DNA of 64,000 nucleotides, from assembly GCA_001643675.2 (NCBI GenBank), contig LSRY02000066.1:1-64000 (forward strand), given 5' to 3'. The notes under the pieces are model-generated. The model made no database searches. It saw only the letters and a list, made by a program, of their open reading frames with translations, and was not told the origin of the DNA. Position numbers and translations under genes: made by a program. Below are positions 25,101-38,000 of the stretch, piece by piece. Positions within the stretch are counted from its first letter, which is position 1. The number at the start of each line of letters is the position of its first letter. The stretch comes from Monocercomonoides exilis. Its lineage: Eukaryota > Preaxostyla > Oxymonadida > Polymastigidae.

Positions 25101-28100
25101 ATCAAAAAGCTGCGTGCGTGTGCTGGAAGCGATGGAAATGTTCCGAACTCGCCAGAAATGGCAATGCAGTTTCTGATTGATCGTGCGCGAGAGCGGTTGC
25201 ACATCATTCTGTGCATGTCTCCCATCGGCGATGCATTCAGAAGACGATGCCGGATGTTCCCGTCGCTGGTGAATTGCTGCACCATCGACTGGATCTCCAG
25301 CTGGCCACCACGAGCACTCCATTCTGTTTCATTGAAGTATCTCTCTCAGGCTCCGCTTGGACAAGATCCACTTTCCCTGCAGAAGCCTTCATTAGGTTCT
25401 TCTTGCTCATTTACTCTTGCATCGCCTGCGGGTGCAAATCATTCGGAATCAGCTGCTTCTTTCCCTCTTTCTGCTTCTTCTGCTTCCATCAACTGCATCG
25501 CTACTCCGCTTGTTGAACGTATCGCTGAAACTTGTGTTGAGATACACACTTCGATTGAGGAGGCATCTGAAAGATTCTTTCAGGAGACTAAGCGGAAAAC
25601 GTATATAACGCCAGCCTTGTTTTTGGAAATGGTGCGTCTGTTTTTGGATCTTATTGGCGAGAAAATGGCAGAGCTGAAAGAACAGATCGAGAAATATGAA
25701 GGTGGAATGACAATTATCAGAGAGACGCAAAGGTCGGTGAGGACGATGAAGGAGGAGCTAAAAAGGATGGAGCCAATGCTTGTGCAGCAGAAGGAGCAGA
25801 TAACTGAGCTTATGGAGCAGATTGAGAAGGACAGAGCACGGACTGAAGATATGCGCGAGGTAGTTTCAGCAGAAGAGGCTGTTGTCAGAGAAGAGCAGGA
25901 AAAGGCAGAGGAAATGAAGAATGAGGCGCAGAAGGAGCTAGATACCATTACTCCTGTCTTTCAGGAGGCAACAAAAGCACTTGAATCGCTCTCCAAAGCA
26001 GCTGTGAATGAGGTGCGCACCTTTGCGAATCCTCCTGAGCAGGTGAAGAGAGTGATGTTTGCTGTCTGCACACTTTTTGGGAAGAAGAACGATTGGGACT
26101 CTGCGCGTGGACTGTTGGCACAGCCAAACTTCATCCAGATGCTGCTGAACTTCGACACTGTAGAAATCACAGAAGCTGTGGATAAGAAGATGAGAGCAAA
26201 TTATTTGGATGACCCAGACTTTTCGGCAGAGAAGGTTGAGGCAGTGTCAAAGGCTGCGTCAAACATCTGCTCGTGGGTAGTTGCCATCGTGGAGTATGCG
26301 CGTGTGAGCAAGATAATCGAGCCGAAAAAGCAGGCCGCAGCGCTTGCTCGTGCGAAATCAGACGAACTGACAGCAAAGCTGAATGCCAAGCGGAAGCAGC
26401 TTCATTCACTGGAAGAGGCGCTGGAGGCGCTGGAACAACAGTTTGAGCGAAAGAAGAAAGAACAAGCACAAACAGAGGCAGACATCGAGCAAACACAGCG
26501 GAGATTCGCAAATGCAGAGCAGCTTCTGGGCGCACTGGGTGACGAAGGAGAAAGGTGGGAGGAGAAGCTGGTGCAACTGAGAGATTCGCTGAAGTATTTG
26601 CAAGGGAGCACTGTCATGGATGCTGCATGTCTGACTTATCTGGGTCCATTTGATGCGCCAAATCGACGGAGGCTTATTGCTCAATGGACAGAAAGCTGTG
26701 CCAAGCACGAAATACCAGCTGTGTGCAAAGGAGAAGATTCAGTCTTTTCACTGGAAAGTGATCTTTCCACACCTGTTCAGACAAGAGACTGGCTGATTGA
26801 AGGGCTGCCATCTGATGCGCAATCAGTGGAGAATGCGATCATTGCTACTCGGACGAGAAAATGGCCTCTATTTATCGATCCGCAGGGACAAGCAAATCGT
26901 TGGATCAGAACGAAAGAGAAGGAGACAAAGCTACGTGTGATGCGACCAGGTGAGCCAAACTTCTTACGAACACTTACAAACGCCATACGGTTTGGGCAGC
27001 CGGTGCTACTCGAAGACGTTGGAGAAAGTCTTGAGCCGCAGCTGGGACCGCTGCTGAAGCGACAGATGGTCAATTACAATGGACACAACATCATCCGAAT
27101 TGGAGACCAGGATGTGGACTACAACACGCGATTTAGACTGTTTATAACAACCAAAATAGCAAACCCAAAATTCCTTCCTGAGATGTTCATGAATACCACA
27201 ATCATTAACTTTGCTGTTACACAAGATGGATTGGAGGAGCAGCTACTTGGCACAGTTGTGTCGCACGAAAAGGCTGAGATAGAAGAAGAGAAAGACAAGT
27301 TGGTAAGGCAGATGGCAGCAGATGCGAAGCTTCTCGATCGCACAGAAGCGCAAATGTTGGCACTGATGAAGGAGACAAGCGTGCAGGAGCTGCTCGATGA
27401 CTTGGCACTGATCAACACATTAGATCAATCAAAGCAGACATGGAAAGAGATCAAAGACAGAGTGAAAGACGCAGAAGAGGCAGAGCTGCAGCTGCTGGCA
27501 GCGAGGGACGAGTTCAGAGCAATGGCCGTGAGGGGCACAGTGTTGTATTTTGTGCTTGTGGACTTGGCCAGCCTTGATCCGATGTATCAGTATTCGCTTC
27601 AGTACTTCAGCTCTATTTTCAGCACAGTTCTGGAAAGAACTCCAGCAGCCGATGAGTTGGATTCTCGTCTGCAATCGCTGATTTCTGCACTGACAGAGAT
27701 GGTCTATTGGAGTGTATCGCGCGGACTGTTCGAGAAGCATCGCATCCTGTTCTCGTTTTACATGACTGTGCAGATAAAAAGAAGAGAAGGGGCCATCTCA
27801 GAAACAGACTGGGATGTGTTTGTGCGCGGAACAACTGCACTCCCTCAACCACCTCTTATGACAAAGAGTGGCATGCTGCTTTCACCTATCGGTACTCCGG
27901 CTTCTCCTTCCTTCGGAAATGCAAGCAAAATGTATGAATATCAACAGGCACAGCCAGAAATCCCTGCTTCTGTTAGCGAATTTGTTTCGCCACAATGCTG
28001 GGCAGAGCTGCGGACAATGGAAGAGCGCTGGGGTGAAGTGTGGAGAGGGATAACAGCAAGTGTGGCAGGAGAAGACTTGGAGCCTGATGATGTTGATGCT

Positions 28101-31100
28101 GAGCCTGTCTTTTCTCAGAATGACCCTGACTTTACGTTGATAACAGGTGACTCAATTGCACAGCTGCAGCCTTATCACGGTCCTAACTCGTCTTCTCAGC
28201 TGACATTTTCTTTGCCCGCCCGGCCTCTCACAACATCTCGCTCAATTTTTGGAAGAACGCTATGGCTGAAAGTTCTTCAAGCGCCTGTTCCCACAATAGA
28301 GGAGTTCCCAGAGAGGTGGAATGAAAACTTAACTTCGTTTCAGCGGTTGCTGCTTATTCGAGTCTTGCTGCCGCATCGACTGCAAGGCTGCATGATTGCT
28401 TATGTGCGGCAGGAATTGGGCGAGCAATTTATAAAGTCACCTCCACTGGATCTCGAACGAGCACACTCAGACTCATCGTGCCGCTCTCCGATCATATTTG
28501 TTCTTTCGCACGGAGCAGATCCAACGCAGCGAGTGATACGCTTTGCACGAGAAAGAGGCTTTGGCGATCGGCTGAGGATGTTGTCGCTGGGACAAGGGCA
28601 AGGGCCAGTAGCTGTGGAGATGATGGAGCAGGCAGCACAGAAGGGAGAGTGGGTATTCCTTCAGAACTGTCACTTGGCTGCCTCGTTTATGCAGCAACTT
28701 GAGCGTGTGTGCCTATCATTCTCTTTGGCTGAAGCATCGCAGGTGAATGAAGAGTTCAGATTATGGCTAAGTGCAATGCCAACTCCGACTTTTCCTGTGA
28801 GTGTGCTGCAGAACAGCATAAAGCTTACAAATGAGCCTCCTGCAGGTGTCAAGGCGAATATGGCAAGGTCGCTGAGAGTGTTGGGAACAAAGACATATGA
28901 AAGTGACATTGGCGGAAGAAGGTCATTTGCGTGGAGGAGGTTGCTTATTGGACTGACATTTTTCCATGCTCTTGTGCAAGAAAGAAAGAAGTATGGTGCG
29001 CTCGGCTGGAACATCCAATATGAGTTCAATGAAAGCGACTATGAGATATCCATCAGCCATCTTCGGCTGTATCTGACAACAGGCAGCAGTGGAGCTGGTG
29101 GAGGCAACAGCGGGAGTGGGATTGGGGCAGGAAATGAGAAGGAAAAGGAAGGGGACATTCCATGGAAAGCACTGAGATACATGACAGGGGTGGTGAACTA
29201 TGGCGGGCGTGTGACTGATGAATGGGACAAGCGAACGCTGATGGCGCTTCTGCGGCGGTTTTACGAAGAAAGCATTGTGATTCCAGGAAAGCCATATGAT
29301 CTGGGTGCACCGCGTGTTGGGCAGACTACACTGACGCGGCAGGCTTCGTGTGTGGAACAAGAGCCTGCTGATAACTCTGCCTCCGCAGCTGTCCTTCCTC
29401 AGCACGCTTCTCCGCTACCTTCGCCAACCACATCGCCAATGCCAATGCCACTTCAGATGCCGATGCTTTCGCCTCATGTCTCCACAAACTCGATGGCATC
29501 CTCTTTGTCTGTGTCGAGTTCTGGCCAGCTGCCATCGCTTGCAGCTATTGGGAGATCAAAGAGCTATGTGAGCACAGCTGGGTATGTGGCTGCATACAAA
29601 AGAAACAGATATCTTCTTCCGTCTGATCTGAAGACGCTTTTGCAGCTGCTTCAGTTTGTGGAACGCCTGCCATCCACCGATGAGCCAGAGCTGTTTGGGA
29701 TGCACAGCAATGCTGAGCAGGCCTTCCAACAGAGCGAAACAGAGCGGATGCTCCAGGCGTTGATAACAATGACGCCACGATCTGCTGCTGGCTCCGAATG
29801 CCCCACCCTCTCTCCATCTCCGCTGTGCACTCTGCCTCAGTCACCGCTTGCTGTGTCTTCGCCTTCATTCCGCAATGCCACCCCAGCAGCTATTGGAACA
29901 CCACAACAATCCGACAAACGCAACAGGAAGGCAATTGAGGCAGCAGACAAAAGCAGATCGAAAGAGCACCTTCCTCTTTCACAGCAGAGATTATCAGTGA
30001 AGAGCCTCTCCACCAAACCTTCTGATCGATCACCATCACCGAGTAATGCATCCAATTCCAGCGAGAAGGCGCCCTTGAAAGCGATTGGGGAACTTCTGAG
30101 GACAAAGAAGACAGCTGACGAGGAGGTGCTGGAGCTGGCGAAGGAAATCCTGCAGAAGCTGCCTCCGCTGCTGGATCGGTCAGAGGCAGCAGAAGGGGTG
30201 CTGCCGCAGTTTGTGTGCGCAGGCGAGAAGGAAAACACAAAGCGAGGCAGAACGGACGAAGCAGCAAAGAGAGAGCACGAGCTGTCTGGTGCTGCACCAA
30301 CAGGATCGTCTCAGCTGCGTTTGTGGAGTGGGAGCGAAGGGAAGGTTGGAGAAAGCGGACTCCACCCATCGACAGCAGCGAGTGTGAATTCGCTGTCGAT
30401 TGTGCTGTCGCAGGAGATGGAGCGGTTCAACAGGCTGCTGCAGCTGATGGGCTCGACGCTGCGGGAGCTGGAGAAGGGGATTGCGGGGCTGGTGGTGATG
30501 TCGCAGCAGGTGGAGGAGGTGTACGATGCGATGCTGAAGCACACAGTGCCAGGGGTGTGGAGGGCAAGTGCGTATCCATCGCTGCTGAAGCTGGGAGCAT
30601 GGGTGGACGATGTTGTGCGGAGAGTTGCATTCTTCCGGCACTGGTTGCGTGAAGGTGTGCCGAAGGTGTTCTGGCTGCCTGGCTTTTTCTATCCACAGGG
30701 CTTTCTCACAGCTGTGCTGCAGACATATGCCAGGAAGCACCGTGTGGCCATCGACACACTCCGCTTCCGCCACACGCCTCTGCTCTCACCCGACGACAAG
30801 ATATGCTCCGCCCAATCATCATCTTTGTCATCGTCTTCTTCCTTGTCGTATGCAACCTCCTTTCCCTCTTCTTCAACATCTGTAACGCTGCCATCATCAT
30901 TGTCTGTCTCATCTGCCATCTCCACATTCACCTCTCCACCCTCAGCTTACTCTTGCAACATGCTGTCGTTGTCAGCAAGTGTCGCATCCTCTTCTGCGCT
31001 GGGTGCTCCTCCAGATGGTGTTCTAGTGTCAGGCCTGTTTGTTGAAGGAGCGCGGTGGGACTTTTCGACGATGCAGCTGGCAGAAGCGCTGCCAGGGGAA

Positions 31101-31337
31101 ATGTTTGCAGCGATGCCTGTGATCCACTTTGTGCCTCAGAAGGACTACAGCCCCCCGCCAGCATGCTATGTTGCTCCACTCTACAAGACCGCCCAGCGCC
31201 AGGGGCAGCTGTCGACGACTGGACAGTCCACCAACTTCATCACCACTGTTGTGCTCAGCACACTCCTCCCCTCTGACCATTGGATCCTTCGTGGAGTGGC
31301 GCTGCTGTGCGAACCCAAAATGCTTTCTGACAGCTGA
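16105..31337 (+). CDS. Axonemal dynein heavy chain, inner-arm type (DNAH6-like)
   Basis: Flagellar motor ATPase. Exon 1 is 16105-16299 (MPKQNLHHEKKGK, donor GTATGC) and exon 2 starts at 16429. The tail shows ISQWLAELRLFETVVQIPLF and FRTWRCFSAWE, a signature of axonemal chains, then MAAKRLEYRRLVCFIRAVDY after an intron ending at 17942. From 18798 a single frame of 4,179 codons holds linker, motor and C-terminal domain. AAA1 has GPAGTGKT (about 21564) and CFDEFNRIDIEVLSVVAQQI. AAA2 has GPTRGGKT (about 22406), AAA3 GETGVGKS (about 23600), AAA4 GVGGCGKQS (about 24822). The coiled-coil stalk follows at about 25660-26600, then AAA5/6 and the family C-terminus ending at TGA. DYDFGMRAVKSVLVMAG-like residues favour the DNAH6 group, not proven. 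Frame changes near 17200, 18200-18300 and 18775 interrupt the tail region. Ser-rich inserts occur in the linker, after the AAA3 Walker A, and in the C-terminal domain. Confidence 0.93.
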
Positions 31338-31956
31338 AACACACTTCAATCAATTCACGTTTGAGCAGCCCGAATGTCATGGATTACTTTATGCATTTAT
31401 AACAGTCTTCATTTACCATGTTTTTTATGTTTCTTTCCGTTTGTGTGTGTATGTGTGTATGTAATCTTGATATGTTGGTATGTTTTATGTGCAATTGGCG
31501 TTTCATTTCCTTCGTATATTTTTTCATTTCTTTTCTTTTTTTCATTTCCATGTTTGATGTGTTGTTATTACAATCTTTTCATTTTGGACAAAAACTCCTT
31601 TTTCTTTTGTTGCAAAGGTTTTTGTGTGAGAATTGATAATCTGGAAATAACAATTGAAAAATGAGGGGAAAAAAAGACCCGAACACAACAAAGAAAGTTT
31701 TCAAATTTATTGCTCAGAACCAGGTGAAACGAATTGCCGTTAATTCTAGATAGCACAATTTTCACAGATAGTTCTCATTTCCATTAAAATAAAATTAAAT
31801 AAAAAAATAAAAAATGTTTATGAAAATGAGATGTGAATATTTTGAATGGATCATGCAATAAAAGCATTTATTCTCAATTGTGAAATCATCAACAAACAGC
31901 ACAATTATTTCAATCTCCTTTTGCTTTCATTCTTTTTTCGCTTTTAGCATATGCCT
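31338..31956. other. Dynein 3' flank, no gene seen
   Basis: Contains a short TG-rich run (about 31440-31462) and T-rich sequence, with no supportable ORF. Confidence 0.4.
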
Positions 31957-32098
31957 TTATACATCCGGAGCAATTCCCACATAGAAATAATCAATCGTCT
32001 CTTTCTCTTCGTATGTTCCTGTTGGCATTGAATTCAACTTCACTAGCAACTTATCGGTAAGACATTTGCAACTGTTTTTGTCTTTCATATTTCTCATC
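31957..32098 (-). CDS. Probable last exon of an unidentified small gene
   Basis: After a good acceptor (CACTTTGCAG) the minus strand reads MRNMKDKNSCKCLTDKLLVK then LNSMPTGTYEEKETIDYFYV and GIAPDV, ending with TAA at 31957-31959. Composition is protein-like and clearly unlike the surrounding AT-rich DNA. Further upstream on the same strand, at about 32230-32320, CDLTSKCLQKVPHDYPKRLI could be another exon. I do not recognise the family and could not complete the gene. Confidence 0.35.
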
Positions 32099-33442
32099 CT
32101 GCAAAGTGAATGAATTTGTGTATCCAGCTATTCGGCATACTGCACATTACTAGCTGCTTTTTTTTGGATTCAGGAAATGAATTGTTCCTTTATCTTGCCC
32201 AACTGTCAAGTAATTCAGAACTTAATCAGCAGAATTATCGTTTCATGTAAAAGACAATCAAGCGCTTCGGATAATCATGAGGAACTTTCTGTAGGCACTT
32301 GGATGTTAAATCACAACTGAAGAAATTGATACATGGAAATCCACTTGTAGAATCCAATCAGAAGAGTGGAAATAAAGCGATGAAACAGTCAATTGATAAG
32401 AGTCATTGAATGGAAGAAAAGTGCAAACGAATCGAATTGCAAAAAGCTTTTTGCTTTAATATCATTTTCAAACAGGACGCTGACTCACATTAATTTCAAT
32501 ATTCTAAACACACAAAATGTTTTGATGATAAATGATGAAATTCAATTCAAATCAATAAAACTATTCCCAAAAATATCGATACAGTATTCCAAGTGTTAAT
32601 ATGGTCTGTGATAAACAAAATAAATCAATTTTTCGATTTGCAATCGTTTCTGAATGCAAAGCCTTTGCCTGCAGAAAGAATCAAGAAATGAGTCATTGAT
32701 AAAAATTCGATTTCTTGTTCATCACATTTGCTCAAAAATAGAAGCTTCATTAAAAGTTGCATGAATTGATCGTTTAGAGAAAAATCTGGATAAAATTTCA
32801 CAATTCGACTTGCTAGCTCGGGAAGCTTAAAAACGAATGTTGTGATTATTCACTCATAATGAGGATCATCAAAGAATAGCATTCTTGATTTATGTTCAAC
32901 AACGTGTTGTATCAGTAATTTTGATGTATTTCAGAAATTTTCTATGTATTTTGTTGTTTTTCCAAATTATGTGCGTGCTCTTTCAATTTTGCAGTTTTCC
33001 ATTCTTTTTGGTAGCTTTTTTAAGAATATTGAATCTTCTCAGCCTCATTTCCAATTACTTTCCTTTTTTCAATACAGTTTTCGTATTCCAAAGATAAGCA
33101 GAAAATTCATATCAAAAATGCTTAAAATAGTAGTTTCGATGATAATAATTATCCTTTTTTGCTATTTGCTAATCAATCATCCCAATTGAATAATTTTAAT
33201 GAAGTGTATTTTCATGCCCATATACGATAGAAAAATTTGGAGATAACTCAAAAATACCTACAAATCATTATCACAAATCCAAAATTTTTATATTAAGGTA
33301 TTCACCAAATAATTCAGAGATGTTTCAAACAACATTAATGTTTTTGAAATATCGATTAACACGATTAGCGAAAAAAGAAAAGATCGTTACCACAACAAAT
33401 TCAATAATTGTATGTTTTTGAAGTTTATGCTATTACGCGCCA
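32099..33442. other. Large AT-rich spacer, possible small exons on the minus strand
   Basis: Apart from a candidate minus-strand exon at about 32230-32320, I see only AT-driven ORFs. The plus-strand ORF at 32885-33097 is Phe/Leu-rich from T-tracts and is not convincing. The right end presumably contains the FANCD2 promoter. Confidence 0.35.
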
Positions 33443-35041
33443 ATGCATCATTTAAAAAAAGTTGCACAATCTGATCAGCAAAATTCAGATAATAATAAAC
33501 CTCCGCAACCGAAATTTATCCAACTTTTGAAAAATCTAGGCTTGATATTTGAAGATGGATGTTTTATGTTTGGTTTGTTGTTGTTGTTTTATATCTCTCT
33601 AAAAAATCTTAATGACTCGTTCGTTCTATTAAATTTATTTCAGAGGCAAATTCGTTTGAAACAAAAAGTAAACTTGAACTGTATCTTCAAGACGATGAAA
33701 AGAAAAATGAATTCTTGAGATTGCTTGATGATTACACCTCGTCTATGAAATCTTTTCATGCGCTTCTTGTCGGAGTAATTTCTCAGTCATTGTTTGTGCT
33801 TGTTTTTCTCAAATATTTCACATTAGTTTTGAAAGAGATCAATCAATTTCTTCATTATCATGGGGGACTGGGGAAAGTGTAATTAGAATGCTATTGAATT
33901 CTGCTAAAATACAAAAAGATGTTGCATCTATTTTGTTGGATCGAATTCTAGAATTCGCAATGGAGATGTGTGCTTTTCAAAAGTTATTTTTTCATTCGTT
34001 GATTTTCTTTTATCATTTTTGAAAAGAGAAACAAAGCCTTCTTTAATTGTGTCATCACCTCAACATGTTACTATTATTCAGCTTTCTCTGAAACAGCTTT
34101 CCTGGCTGGATAATCTTGAATGTGATCGATTTGTTATCAACAGACTGATAGAGATAGTCCAGATGATAACCCCACGAACTGTGAACTTGTCCAGCTCAAG
34201 AAGCAATGGAAACTCTACGTCTACGGTGAATTGCGATCTGCGATCAGAAATTATTTTGGCACTTCCAGGAATTGCGTCTGATGCCATCCATCCAGTCGTT
34301 GCTGAGATGCTCTGTCGTATTGCAAAGGAGACTGATGGTGAGAAGTCGCTGCCAGCCATCCTACAAACATTCTCGTTCCTTCGAATACCCGAAAAGCAGG
34401 CTGAAGAAGCGCGTGCGTTGTGCATGACTGCACTTCGCACGGCGCCGTTCCATCTTCTTCCGCCAATTGTGGACTATCTGTTCACGAACAGCTCAGCGGG
34501 GTTGCTTGGTTTACGCGATGATGCAAAGAAGAAGAAGGCGTATGGATTGTTTGATGAGATACTGATGAACATCAATCTGTGTGTGTTTGGGCGAGAGAGA
34601 GAAAGAGCACTGGAAAAGGAAAGAGGATATGAAGGTGGAGAGAAGAGTATAGTCAGAGGCAGAAGCATTGGGAGTTACTCTCAGTCAACTTCTTCTTCTT
34701 CTTCTTCTTCATCGTCTGCGCTCAATGCACAAAACATTGCAGAAGCAGAACTTGCTGCTATGCTCAAAAAAGCGTGCACATCCAATCCTGATTTTGCTGA
34801 TTATCTGAACACTCGCTATCACAGAATATTCACTTCTTCTTCATCTCAATCTTCTTCTTCCTCCTCCTCTCCTTCTTCCATGGCACATCAATATCCTCCT
34901 CTTTCTAGTCAGTTCATTTCATCTTCTTTGTCTCCTCTCTCTTCTTCGTCTGCATCTCGCTTCTCTTCTGATCTCTTTCCACTAGACATTTGGCTTCTCT
35001 TCTTTCTGTTCTCTTCCACTTCATCCACTTCATCATCATCA

Positions 35042-35072
<31 letters not shown>

Positions 35073-38000
35073 TGTCTGCTTTGTCTTCTGTCCAATCGTC
35101 TCACCGCTTTTTTGCTGGGCAGGTGTGGCTGAAGGCAGCTGAACGAGAAGGGAACACGCTCATTCCTCTGATTGAAACTGCCCTCAGCCCACTTCATTCG
35201 ACTGCTCTGAACGACAATTACGAGGCTGTGCTGGACTTGGCATCGATGCTGATGCTGCGGGGAAGCGACGGAGAAGGGAAAGGAAAGGGGAGAGGGAGAG
35301 GGAAGAAAAATGGAATGGGGTCCGGAGAAAATAGTGGGCGGAGAAATAAAGAGAGAGAGATAGAATTGCTGCTGATGAAGTCTATTTCAAAATCTCCTCT
35401 TGCTCTTTCATCGTCATCGTCATCCATTTCGTCCTCATCAGCAACTTTCTCTTCTTCTTCACTCATTCACAAATGCCAGCAGCTGAGCAGCACGCTCTTT
35501 CTCTGCTCCTTCTCCACTTTTTCGTCTCCTTCATCTCGTCAGGATATTCTTGCCCGTCTCCTCACATTTGCTGGCTCTTCCAACCAGCACACATCTGATG
35601 CCTCTCTTTCTCTCTTCCTCCACATCTGCGAGCAGAAGACAGAAGAAATGCGTCGGGTAGTTGCCTTTGCGCAGTCGCTGATGGAGTTTGTAGGTTCGTT
35701 TTCGCTGCAGCAGATAGAGAAGGTGTTCCGAATAGAGGCTGTGCTGGCAATGAGAGGGGCAGACATCAATGAAGGGCTGAAGGAGACGCTGAACATGGTC
35801 ATTGTGAAGGAGGTGAACAGGCCAGTGAACAAGACACTCGAAGGCGTGAGGAGGGTGCTGCTGCTGAGGAGAACTGCTGTGGAGGATGGGAATGCGCAGA
35901 ATGACAGATTGTTTGGGAGAATGAAGATGTCAAATGGGAAAGATAATGGAAATGAAGCTGGGGAAGAAGAGAACTCAGAAATGGAACATTCAGTTGTGGA
36001 TGACATGCACAATTCATCATCATCGGCTTCTTCTTCATATTCTTCATATTCTTATCCTTCCTCTTCCTCTTCCTCTCTTTCTGTTGCGAGTCATGAAAGC
36101 AATGCCACTATGTCCATTTTGGCTGTCTTCCAGACATTCACATCGCCTCAACATCAGTCTTCCTTCCTTTCTGTTTATTCTTCTTCATCTGGCTTCTCTT
36201 CTCTGCCTTCTGCACTAACAGCCCTTGTTCCTCAGACAATTGGAGTGATTGGAGTGATTAGCTTTGTGCATGAGTTGTCTCTCAGATGTTTAATACTATC
36301 GAATGAGTCAGCTCTTTCATCTTCATCCTCTTCTTCTTCTTCTTCTCTCTTTGAGCATCAGCAGGAAATCTCTTCTCTCATCACTTTTGCTCGTTCAAAG
36401 CTGAAGAACAGTTCTCCTCTTTCTCGCATTCTCCTGCTCCGCTTGCTATCCAACGAGGTGCGTTTGTGCAGTCTTCCGCAGGACGCTGCATTCACTCTGA
36501 TAGAAAGTGTGTCTGATGAAGTGGAACGATATGGTTTGGAGCTGAATCAGATGGGGAGTGTGGAAGGAGCAGTTGGAGATGATGGGTATGCTGGCATTGA
36601 CTCTTCTTCCTCGTCTCTTTCGACTGGCGGAGCGAATTTTCTGTCAGCAGAGGCAGTCAGACAGCAGATAGCTGCACAGTCGCTGATGGCAGCACTCAAA
36701 AGAGAGAGCGAGAAAGCACAGGAAAAAGAGCATGAGAAGGAAAAAGAGATCGACAGGCAGTTGGAAATGAGCATATTGAGGCAGAAGAATGCGCTGGAGA
36801 AAGGCAGCATCACACCCGAACAGCACAAAAGAAGCGTCGACATTCTGAAGAGTGAAGCAGAAGAGCAGAAGAAGCAGCTGCGGGAAGAGCTGACCAGTTT
36901 CCTGCAGCAGCAGAGCGAGCAGCAGTTCGCACTGGAGCAGCAGAGCCAGCAGTACCAGCAGCTCTATCTGATCTCCTCGCAGCCACCACCGCCTCGCTTC
37001 CGGGTGAACACATCGAGAGACGCTTTTCCGCCTGTGTTGATTCCGCGTGTGGTGTTCAACACAGAACAGGAAGACAGTCAGATCCTGTTTAACATTCTGA
37101 GATGTGTGAAACGGAACCCGTCGGAGGCGCTTGTCCACCCAGCCAGACTCACTTTCATTGCATCTGGGACAATCTTCCAGAACATCGTGGCACCTCCTCA
37201 GCAGACACAGATGATGGAGTCGCTGACTCCTTCTTCTTCTCTTTCTTCTTCCTCTTCCTCTTCTGCCACGCCTTCTCCTCCGTGTTTCCCTTCAACATCA
37301 GCTGTGGCAAATGCGTTGTCTGATATTAGTGGGATTCTTCTGTCTTGTCACTGTCTGTTTGATGAAAAGACGCTGCTGAGATTTTATCTGAATCAAAACA
37401 AACAATATTTTGATGGAGAAGGGAACGAAAGGAATAACAAGATGAAGATATTATCAGATGATGAAGAAAACAATGAAAATTATGAAGCTGAAGATGGCAA
37501 TGATGGCAAAGAAGAAGAAGAAAACAATGATGCTGAAAGAAGCAGCAGCAGAAGCAAATGCGATGACGATGATGTTGTGGATAACGATGGATTCACAAGA
37601 ATGCAGCCAGATGAAGAGTCAGATGATGAAGGAAACACAGAAGAAGAAAAAGGATCTCTTCTTCAAGCAAACAAAGCGACTCAACAAAAAGACATGATAT
37701 CTTCTCATTCAAATTCAAAAACTTCTTCTTCTCTTCCTCAGCTGTCTGTTGAGCCTTATCACTTAAACACAGCGTGTTTGTCTCTTTACCTGTCTCTGTC
37801 TTTTCTGAGGGAAGTGCTGAATGTCTATTCGTTCTCAACAGAAAGGACAGTCCAGTGCATTCTTCTCATTCAGCTGAGCAGAGCTGTGTCATTAGCACGC
37901 TGTCTGACAAGATGGGTGAAGAGGAATCCACTTTTTGTGGGTGTGCTGAGTGTGTTGAGTGTGGCTGGCGTGGGAGGCGGAGGAGATGAGGAAGACGAAG

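Noticed and set aside
18798-31337. Treating 18798 as the dynein start codon
   Set aside because: Conserved axonemal dynein tail sequence lies upstream in other frames (16429-18780). The frame at 18798 opens with GTG ATC ATC inside a conserved stretch, so this is not the true N-terminus.
32885-33097. Hydrophobic ORF that could be a small membrane protein
   Set aside because: Composition follows from T-rich DNA, and there are no conserved features or flanking exons.
33968-34026. FANCD2 start at 33968
   Set aside because: This stretch is the third FANCD2 intron (GTGTGC...GAAAAG). Upstream exons encode the conserved FANCD2 N-terminus in phase.
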